DNA from: Actinomycetes bacterium
GTDB taxonomy: Bacteria > Actinomycetota > Acidimicrobiia > Acidimicrobiales > Poriferisodalaceae
Assembly (NCBI GenBank): GCA_024228575.1
Contig: JAAETH010000104.1
Location: forward strand, 1 to 48,361
Direction of reading: 5' to 3'
DNA: 48,361 nt
Both the position numbers and the translations under genes were made by a program. The notes under the pieces were generated by a model. It saw nothing but the letters and a program-made list of their open reading frames with translations, was not told the DNA's origin and searched no databases. Below are positions 41,911 through 48,361 of the stretch, piece after piece. Position 1 is the stretch's first letter. Each line of letters begins with the position of its first letter.

Positions 41911-44900
41911 GTGCCGTCCGCTGGTCCGACAAAAGGCGCAGAGCGTCACACTGCCAAGGTCGAGCAGTGGCAGGCGCATCCCAACGTCGCGCGGGTCATG
42001 CGCGCCGCCATCTTTGTGCTGCCGATCATCACGGCTGCGACCTTTGTCTGGACCGCCAGCCGTCTGGTTCCACCCGCGAAGCTGGGGCTGAACCGCTGGA
42101 TTTGGACAGCGCTGATGTTCGTGGTGGCGAACCTCATCGTCCACGGCCTGACCAAGGTGCTGAGGCGATTCGCCCCCCTGGTCGCGCTGATGAAGCTGAC
42201 GCTGGTGTTCCCGGACCACGCACCGTCCAGGTCGAGGGCCTCGCTGCGAAGTTCGAACTCGAGGGCGATGCTGCGGTCTATCGAAGAAGCGGCTGCGTCC
42301 GGCGAGCAGACACCCGAGACACTACATGGCGAGTACCTCGTCCAGTTGCTGAAGGAGATCAACGAGCACGACAGGCTCACACGAGGCCACTCCGAGCGGG
42401 TCAGGGCCTACTCCGAGTTGATCGGTGAGGAAATTGGCTTGTCGGATGAGGACTTGAGCCGACTTCGGTGGGCAGCGCTGCTGCACGACGTCGGCAAGCT
42501 GACCGTGCCCTCCGAGGTCTTGAACAAGGATGGCCGACCCACAGAGGAGGAATGGGCCGCCATCGCGAGCCACCCGACCCACGGCATCCGCTTCCTCGCT
42601 CCGCTCCGGGACTGGCTCGGCGAGTGGATCCACGCGGCAGACCAGCACCACTGCCGCTGGGACGGTGCGGGATACCCGCAGAAGCTGGCCGGACAGGAGA
42701 TCTCGATCGCGGGTCGCATCGTCGCTGTCGCAGACGCCTACGACGTCATGACCAGCGCTCGTAGTTACAAGAAGGCGCTGTCACCCGAAGCCGCTAGACA
42801 GGAGCTGACCGAGTGCTCTGGCGGCCAGTTCGACCCTGCGGTGGTTCGTGCTTTCCTGAACGTCAGCCTCGGTCGGGTTCGAGCGGTGGGTGGACCGCTG
42901 GCGTGGCTGGCCAACTTCCTTGGAACAGCACAGGGCCAGGTTCCGCTGGTCAGCACGGTGGCGTCGGCGGGCTCGACCGTGGCCACCGCAACCGGAGTCG
43001 CCGTAACCGTGGTGACGGGCGTCGTACCCGAGGTGGCGCCGGTGGCGGCCGCCGAAGCACTTTCGGTCATCGAGGTCATCGACGTTGGCGCCGAAACGCT
43101 CGAAGACGTCGCAACCGCTGTGGTCATCGTGGTCACAGCGGGCGAGGAGACACCTTCTCTGAGGTTCGCCGATCCCGAACATGGCGAGTTTCTGGCCGAG
43201 GGCGATCCCACATCTCTCGGCGATGGCAGATGGGAGCTCACCGGCCGCTACACACCCGAAGGTGACTTCAATGGGACCGACCAGTTCTCGTTCGATGCCT
43301 GCCTACCCGACGGGACCTGCCAGAGCGCTTCTGTCCAGGTGTCGATCGCTCCCGTCAACGATGCGCCGGTGGCCGGCGCCGACCGAGTGGCGGTCTTGCC
43401 CGGTGGTGTTGCGACTCTCGATGTCGTCGCCAACGACACCGACGCCGATGGCGACGAGCTCGAACTCGAGGATGTGAGCAGTCCCGAAAGCGGGACAGCC
43501 CGAATCGAGAACAACCGCATCGTGTATGAGCCCGAAGACGGCTTTGTCGGGACCGAGACCATCGAGTACACGATCGTGGATGGAGACGGAGAGCGATCGA
43601 CAGCTCGCGTCACCATCGACGTCGTGGCTCGGCCGACGACCACGGTAACCGGGCTCCCCCGAGCAGAAGAGTCAACAACCACAACAACAACAACAACGAC
43701 GACAACCACCACAACAACGGCACCCACAACAACAACCACCACCACAACGGCACCCACAACAACCACCACCACCACCGCAACAACGGCACCTACCACGACG
43801 ACGGCCGCGCCGCCGAACGAATCACCGACGGCCAACGACGATTCGGCCGACGTCGACGAGGACGGCATCGTCGATATTGATGTGCTCGAAAACGACACCG
43901 ACCCAGACGTAGATGTGCTCTCGATAGTCGAGGTGTCATCTCCCGACCACGGATCGACCTCGATCATCGATGGCAAGGTCAGATACACACCCGACACCGA
44001 CTACAGCGGTGCCGACGAGTTCCAGTACTCGATCAGTGACGGCGTCAATTCGGTTGTCGACGCAACGGTGAACATCATCGTTGCAGCTGTCAACGACCTA
44101 CCGACCATCTCGATCCCCACGGCGGTGGCGACGCTGGAGACAGCGGCAATCGGCACCGAGGTCGCCGTCGTGACCTTCGGCGACGTCGATGGTGACGACC
44201 TCGTCTTGTCGATAGTTGCGGGCAACGACGACGACAGTTTCCAGATCGATCAGGGAGGGTCACTGAGGATCGGAAACCTGCTCGACCACGAGACGACACC
44301 AACCTACGTACTCACGATCCAGGCCTCGGACGCGGCTGCCCAGGTCACCGCCCAGACGACCATCACCGTGGGAAATATCAATGAGCAACCAGTGACCCAG
44401 GACGACTCGGGAACGGGCTTCACCACGGCCGAAGACCAGGATCTGCTCACACCGTCGATCATCGGCAACGACACCGACCCCGAGGACGGGACAATCGACC
44501 CGGCGAGGATCACGATCATTGCACCTCCCATGCTCGGAGATCTGACCAATCACAACGACGGAACGTTCACCTACGCCCCACTGTCGGACTGGAGTGGTAC
44601 TGACGGATTCACCTACAGGGTGGCCGACAGCGGCGGGCTCGAGTCCGAAGAGGCGACGGTGACAATTGTCGTCACCCCTGTGAACGACGCACCCGAGGTC
44701 ACGAACCCCGGAACACAGGAGGCCGCCGAACTGACACCGTTCGGTCTTGCGATCGATGCATCCGACCCCGAAACAACAAACCCGACCTACTCGGCCATAG
44801 GTCTGCCTGCGGGACTGGACATCGACTCGGACGGTGTCATCGACGGAACTCCAACTGCCGGCACGTCCGGGACCCACACCGTGCGCGTAACCGTCACCGA

Positions 44901-46920
44901 CGACGCGACACCCGCGAAGTCCACCTCGGTGACGTTCGACCTCGAGGTTGGTTTGTACCTGTTGTCTCCGAGCACCGATGACATCGTGGTCAATGAACTG
45001 CTGCCCAGCCAGAACACGTCCGACACATTCGAGTTCGTCGAGCTGTTCAACACATCGGCTGAGCCGGTCAGCCTTGTCGGATGGCGAGCCCTCGACGACG
45101 ACTTGAAGGGGCTGCACGACGGCCAGCTCGACTTCACCATCCCCGCGACAGACGAGCGCGGGGCGGCTTCGTTGCTAGGCCCTGGCCAGTACGCCGTGCT
45201 CTGGCTGAATCGGGCGCCCGGATCGGCCCTCGTGGTCGACACCGACGGCGTGCTCGAGTACATGGTCGGAAACACTGGCGGCACGTTGTCCAGCGCTGGC
45301 GACGACATCTGGCTTCTCGACGCCGAAACCCGATTGGTCGACTACATGAGCTTCGGAACCGGAATGGAAGTGGACCCACCGCCGGTCGGCCTCGGGATCT
45401 ACGACGACACACACAGACCAGGACTGAACGCGAACCCCGAGTCGTTGGCGCTGACACCCAACGGCCACGATGGTCACACGAGCGCATGTTGGGAGCCGAC
45501 GGGATCTGACGAGGCCAACGGACGTTGTGCGAGCGCCCAGCCAACATTCGACCAGGGCAGGATCGTGGGCAGGTTGAGCAGCGTCGGCTTCAACAACAAC
45601 GCACCCGCGCCCAATGCCGGCGGCCCATACCCCATGTCCGAGGGTGACGACCTGGTGCTGGCGGGTTTCGATGCCGACCCGCTGAGCACGTGGGAATGGG
45701 ACCTGAACAATGACGGATCACCCGACGTCGTGGGGCAGAACCTCAGCGTTTCCTGGGCCACCCTCGAGGGCCTCGGCCTGGACGACGACGCCGTCTATCC
45801 GATCACGCTCACCGTCGAAGGCGTTTCGGATACAACCTCGATCTCGATGGACAACACGAGGCCCGATCTGGTGATCGCAGGCAACACATTCGCCGACGTG
45901 GGCGTCCCCTACTCGATGAATCTCAGCTCGACCGATCCCGGGGCCGACACCATCAGCCAATGGACCGTGAATTGGGGCGACGGACACTTCGACACATATG
46001 TCGGAGCGACACCGACGGCTACACACACCTTCAACCTCGCGGAGATGTCGCACGGCATTTCCGTGGCTGCCATCGACGAGGACGGCACCACTTTCGAGAA
46101 CGATCTGCTCGTTGCCAACTACGACGCGAACAACTTCCTCAGGTTCGAACCCGTGACCGGAGCATTCGTCCAATCGATACCCACGGGCGCTGCCCCCGTT
46201 CAGCCGATCTTGGGCCCCGCTGGCACGATCCTCGTGAGTGGCGAAGGTGCCAACAACGTCACTGCCTATCAAGCAGACGGAACACCGTTGGGTGAGTTCG
46301 TCACCGCTGGCGCCGGAGGCCTAGCAGACCCTGCGGGCCTAGCGTTCGGTCCTGGTGGAAACCTGTGGGTAGCCAGCTCGGGCGACGGGCGGGTCCGGAT
46401 CTACGACGCACTCGGCACCTACTTGAGCACCTTCACGACGCTGGCACCGGACTCGTACGCCATCCTCTTCGATGCCACCGGCCACATATTGATCGGCAGC
46501 TACGACAGCCACTCCATCCTTCGGTTCGACGTCTCGGACGGAGGGGTCGCTCATACCTTCGTCACGCCGACCTCTGGCGGTCTCGACAGCCCCGAGCAGA
46601 TGGCATTCGGTCCGGACGGGAACCTCTACGTCGCAAGCCTTGGAAAGGGTGAGATCCTTCGATTCAACGGCTCGACCGGTGCGTTCATCGGTGTCTTCGT
46701 CGCTGCCGGGGGACCAGCAGGGTTGACCAGCCCGAGTGGCATGGCATTCGGCCCAGACGGCCATCTCTATGTCGCAGACTACGCAGACGGAACCATCAGC
46801 CGCTACGACGGAGACACCGGGATCTACCTCGGCGAGTACGTGGCACCTGGAACAAACGGCCTGGCCGGCCCAGGCCTGATGGCCTTCGCCCCCGACCTGA
46901 TGGTCTTCGTCAACCCGTAA
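41911..46920 (+). CDS. Giant HD-GYP phosphodiesterase fused to a multi-domain ectodomain
   Basis: A 1,669-residue predicted transmembrane receptor. Two helices (about 32-53 and 63-84) with flanking basic residues are followed by an HD-GYP domain (about 148-320), whose family cleaves c-di-GMP. Putative metal ligands H160, H192-D193, H221, H246-H247 and D275 are present and the GYP element is D-G-A-G-Y-P (251-256); the usual HHE reads HHC. A third hydrophobic segment (about 344-383) probably returns outward. Outside are Ig/cadherin-like repeats (about 415-573 and 637-1013) around a poly-Thr stalk (588-632), a lamin-tail domain (about 1022-1150), a PKD-like region (about 1230-1395) and six NHL-like blades (about 1397-1669). 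No sortase signal was seen. GTG 41911 has a weak site; an ATG at 41998 is the alternative. Confidence 0.88.
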   Translation: MPSAGPTKGAERHTAKVEQWQAHPNVARVMRAAIFVLPIITAATFVWTASRLVPPAKLGLNRWIWTALMFVVANLIVHGLTKVLRRFAPLVALMKLTLVFPDHAPSRSRASLRSSNSRAMLRSIEEAAASGEQTPETLHGEYLVQLLKEINEHDRLTRGHSERVRAYSELIGEEIGLSDEDLSRLRWAALLHDVGKLTVPSEVLNKDGRPTEEEWAAIASHPTHGIRFLAPLRDWLGEWIHAADQHHCRWDGAGYPQKLAGQEISIAGRIVAVADAYDVMTSARSYKKALSPEAARQELTECSGGQFDPAVVRAFLNVSLGRVRAVGGPLAWLANFLGTAQGQVPLVSTVASAGSTVATATGVAVTVVTGVVPEVAPVAAAEALSVIEVIDVGAETLEDVATAVVIVVTAGEETPSLRFADPEHGEFLAEGDPTSLGDGRWELTGRYTPEGDFNGTDQFSFDACLPDGTCQSASVQVSIAPVNDAPVAGADRVAVLPGGVATLDVVANDTDADGDELELEDVSSPESGTARIENNRIVYEPEDGFVGTETIEYTIVDGDGERSTARVTIDVVARPTTTVTGLPRAEESTTTTTTTTTTTTTTTAPTTTTTTTTAPTTTTTTTATTAPTTTTAAPPNESPTANDDSADVDEDGIVDIDVLENDTDPDVDVLSIVEVSSPDHGSTSIIDGKVRYTPDTDYSGADEFQYSISDGVNSVVDATVNIIVAAVNDLPTISIPTAVATLETAAIGTEVAVVTFGDVDGDDLVLSIVAGNDDDSFQIDQGGSLRIGNLLDHETTPTYVLTIQASDAAAQVTAQTTITVGNINEQPVTQDDSGTGFTTAEDQDLLTPSIIGNDTDPEDGTIDPARITIIAPPMLGDLTNHNDGTFTYAPLSDWSGTDGFTYRVADSGGLESEEATVTIVVTPVNDAPEVTNPGTQEAAELTPFGLAIDASDPETTNPTYSAIGLPAGLDIDSDGVIDGTPTAGTSGTHTVRVTVTDDATPAKSTSVTFDLEVGLYLLSPSTDDIVVNELLPSQNTSDTFEFVELFNTSAEPVSLVGWRALDDDLKGLHDGQLDFTIPATDERGAASLLGPGQYAVLWLNRAPGSALVVDTDGVLEYMVGNTGGTLSSAGDDIWLLDAETRLVDYMSFGTGMEVDPPPVGLGIYDDTHRPGLNANPESLALTPNGHDGHTSACWEPTGSDEANGRCASAQPTFDQGRIVGRLSSVGFNNNAPAPNAGGPYPMSEGDDLVLAGFDADPLSTWEWDLNNDGSPDVVGQNLSVSWATLEGLGLDDDAVYPITLTVEGVSDTTSISMDNTRPDLVIAGNTFADVGVPYSMNLSSTDPGADTISQWTVNWGDGHFDTYVGATPTATHTFNLAEMSHGISVAAIDEDGTTFENDLLVANYDANNFLRFEPVTGAFVQSIPTGAAPVQPILGPAGTILVSGEGANNVTAYQADGTPLGEFVTAGAGGLADPAGLAFGPGGNLWVASSGDGRVRIYDALGTYLSTFTTLAPDSYAILFDATGHILIGSYDSHSILRFDVSDGGVAHTFVTPTSGGLDSPEQMAFGPDGNLYVASLGKGEILRFNGSTGAFIGVFVAAGGPAGLTSPSGMAFGPDGHLYVADYADGTISRYDGDTGIYLGEYVAPGTNGLAGPGLMAFAPDLMVFVNP
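43672..43806 (+). repeat. Poly-threonine codon tract (ACA/ACC/ACG) in the HD-GYP receptor gene
   Basis: Residues 588-632 are almost all Thr, broken by Ala-Pro. The DNA is a near-perfect trinucleotide array of ACA, ACC and ACG, with TTTAPTTT units repeated. Such arrays change length by slippage or recombination; all changes by multiples of three keep the frame. Confidence 0.9.
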
Positions 46921-46967
46921 TACCGGCCACGACACCGAACATGACAGCGCCTAAGCGCGACCCGACG

Positions 46968-48361
46968 TTAGCTACACAATGCTGCGAGCCTGGAAGCAGC
47001 GATTGTTTCAGGGTCCGGGTCGTATCCGGCAAGTCTGGTGGCCGTCACGGCATGGTCACCCTCGAAGACGGGCTCCGGTGGGGCGAGGATGGGATCCCCG
47101 CAGGGGAGTCGCCTGTTGTCCACGTCGAACACGAGCGTGCCGCCCTCCGGGATCGCATAGGTGGCGCCTACGCCGCCACCGAAGTCGAAGCACCGGTTGC
47201 CAAGATCACCCAGCGGATCGCCGACGTCGGGGTTGTACGGCACAATCGTGGTGTCGACCGTCTCGTCGCCATCGGTGTCGATTTGCCACAACGGCGACCA
47301 TGCCGGTCGAAGGTTGCGTTCGCAGATGGTGTAGGTGAGTGCCGGATCCAGCTTGAAGCCGTCGAACTCGAGCACACCATCAGCATCGCCATAGGTACTG
47401 CTGCTCGCCAAGACGCTGTCGCGGAACCCATCGGGTCCGAGGTACAGCTCGAATGTCCAGTTGACCGCAGAGTTCAGCTTTCCGTTCGTGAGCTTGAAGA
47501 GCTTCACCAAGCTCTTCTCGTAGTTCCCGAAATCGCTACCGGCCAGGGCGTCGCCCGCCTCGAAGGTCACGTCGTGGGTACAGGAGCTCGGATAGGAACA
47601 GATCCAATCGGTCGACAGCTCCTCGCTCACGCTCCACGTGCCGGGGGAGATGCCGGTGATTGAGTACGAACCGTCAGCAGCGGTCACGCCAGAGGGTTCG
47701 CTCGCATCGAGTTCACCATTGCCGTCGTAGTCGACGTAGATGGTCCAACCCGCGAGACCGAGCTCGTCTGCCTCGCGCGGCTGGCCGTCGAAGTCGGCGT
47801 CATGGAACTTCATGCCCGACAGGGTCGCCGGGAGGACCCCGAAGTAATGCGACGGATCCTCGTCACTGACCTCGTTGTCCCCAGGATCGGTGCCCACAGC
47901 GGTACCGATATTGGCGTACTGACCCTCCACCGCAACACCACTGGCCGTACAAGTCATCGATTCACCCACGGCCAAGGCGCTACCGGGACAGATCACCGTC
48001 ACACCCTGATCGTCGATCACCGACACATCAGTGAGATCCACTTCGCCTGTGTTCGTGACCAAATATTCCCAGGTCACCTCTTCGCCAACCAGGATCTCGG
48101 GCCCAGTCTCGGTGTCAGCATCCTCACCATTGGTCGCCTTCTCGATATCGATCGAAGGCACAACCCCGAAGTAATGCGACGGATCCTCGTCACTGACCTC
48201 TGTGCCATCAGGATCGAAACCAACAGCGGTACCAACGTTGGCGTACTGACCCACCGCCGCCACACCACTGGCCTCACAGACCATCGACTCACCCACGACC
48301 AAAGTGGTGCCAGGACAGTCCACCGTCACACCCTGATCATCGGTCACCGACACATCGCCGA
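46968..48361 (-). CDS. DUF11/SdrD B-like repeat surface protein, C-terminal part (cut by window edge)
   Basis: About 464 codons of the C-terminal part of a large exported protein lie in the window; the start is beyond the right edge. From the N-terminal side there are two tandem DUF11/DUF7507-like repeats of 109 residues, each with DDQGVTV, CPG, VGESM, ASGVA, GQYAN and SDEDPSHYFG. A SdrD B-like domain follows (SGMKFHDADFDGQPREADE, then GYDGNGE-like VDYDGNGELDASE), a prealbumin/SpaA-type fold common in adhesin stalks. A C-terminal domain with several Cys ends at the stop, and no LPxTG motif or membrane anchor is visible. It is convergent with the HD-GYP receptor gene (47-bp gap). Role in adhesion or surface layer is inferred. 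Confidence 0.8.
   Translation of the reverse strand, partial: GDVSVTDDQGVTVDCPGTTLVVGESMVCEASGVAAVGQYANVGTAVGFDPDGTEVSDEDPSHYFGVVPSIDIEKATNGEDADTETGPEILVGEEVTWEYLVTNTGEVDLTDVSVIDDQGVTVICPGSALAVGESMTCTASGVAVEGQYANIGTAVGTDPGDNEVSDEDPSHYFGVLPATLSGMKFHDADFDGQPREADELGLAGWTIYVDYDGNGELDASEPSGVTAADGSYSITGISPGTWSVSEELSTDWICSYPSSCTHDVTFEAGDALAGSDFGNYEKSLVKLFKLTNGKLNSAVNWTFELYLGPDGFRDSVLASSSTYGDADGVLEFDGFKLDPALTYTICERNLRPAWSPLWQIDTDGDETVDTTIVPYNPDVGDPLGDLGNRCFDFGGGVGATYAIPEGGTLVFDVDNRRLPCGDPILAPPEPVFEGDHAVTATRLAGYDPDPETIAASRLAALCS
47837..48361 (-). repeat. Tandem 327-bp DUF11 coding repeats
   Basis: Two adjacent units spaced 327 bp (109 codons) apart. A 37-bp stretch is identical at 47837-47873 and 48164-48200, and flanking sequence is closely similar. 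The second unit continues past the right edge, so more copies may follow. Confidence 0.9.

Noticed and set aside
41877-42428. A frameshift or alternative N-terminus for the HD-GYP gene (ATG at 41907 in another frame)
   Set aside because: That frame becomes Arg-rich and ends without any domain, while the 41911 frame gives a basic N-terminus and two membrane helices.
43672-43806. Possible CRISPR or satellite array
   Set aside because: The repeat is a trinucleotide array inside a continuous reading frame, without spacers, and codes for Thr.

Overview
The window is high-GC, densely coded chromosomal DNA from an actinobacterium, most likely of the class Acidimicrobiia (Ilumatobacter-like). The evidence is the order rne-rplU-rpmA-obgE-proB beside a TIGR03960/TIGR03936 radical SAM pair, an mreBCD-mrdA-rodA elongasome operon, a short RpoD-like (SigB-type) sigma factor, a class II DAHP synthase, frequent GTG starts, and many secreted proteins with Thr-rich linkers. 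No IS element, integrase, phage gene or CRISPR array was seen. The assignment rests on gene content and order only.

Layout. 1-4.1 kb: sugar kinase (with the edge of an L-fucose isomerase-like gene), methyltransferase, TesB thioesterase, divergent NADH pyrophosphatase NudC, and ribosome silencing factor RsfS. 4.1-8.1 kb: a membrane protein with a degenerate LCP domain and a LytR_C domain, a 360-bp divergent control region carrying a CRP-type palindrome, a group 2 sigma factor and DAHP synthase. 8.2-16.5 kb: two tandem paralogous lipoproteins, a CoxE-like VWA/MoxR ATPase pair, proA, a CbxX-type AAA ATPase, and a beta-propeller-like lipoprotein. 16.5-21.2 kb: a PilZ-like protein, proB, obgE and a YfbK-like VWA lipoprotein. 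21.2-26.7 kb: rpmA, rplU, RNase E/G and the radical SAM pair. 26.8-33.1 kb: rodA, mrdA, mreD, mreC and mreB. 33.2-38.9 kb: ndk, folC, clpX, clpP, tig and tRNA-Gly(TCC). 39.0-41.7 kb: an OmpR-type two-component system and a Met-rich spondin-domain lipoprotein. 41.9-48.4 kb: two large surface proteins.

Function. Most of the window is housekeeping. It covers translation and ribosome assembly (L21, L27, Obg, RsfS, RNase E/G), protein quality control (Tig, ClpX, ClpP), proline synthesis (ProA and ProB, here separated by about 3.6 kb), entry to aromatic synthesis, and rod-shape wall growth. nadD, often a neighbour of rsfS or proA, was not found.

The most unusual element is the 1,669-residue protein at 41.9-46.9 kb. 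It joins an N-terminal membrane-anchored HD-GYP phosphodiesterase, with its metal ligands apparently intact, to about 1,250 predicted extracellular residues: Ig/cadherin-like repeats, a poly-Thr stalk, a lamin-tail domain, a PKD-like domain and a six-blade NHL-like propeller. This predicts a one-protein outside-in receptor in which an adhesin-like ectodomain controls c-di-GMP or a related nucleotide. Next to it are a Met-rich spondin-domain lipoprotein, a two-component system whose regulator gene starts beside three 7-bp tandem repeats, and a convergent gene for a repeat-built DUF11/SdrD-like surface protein.
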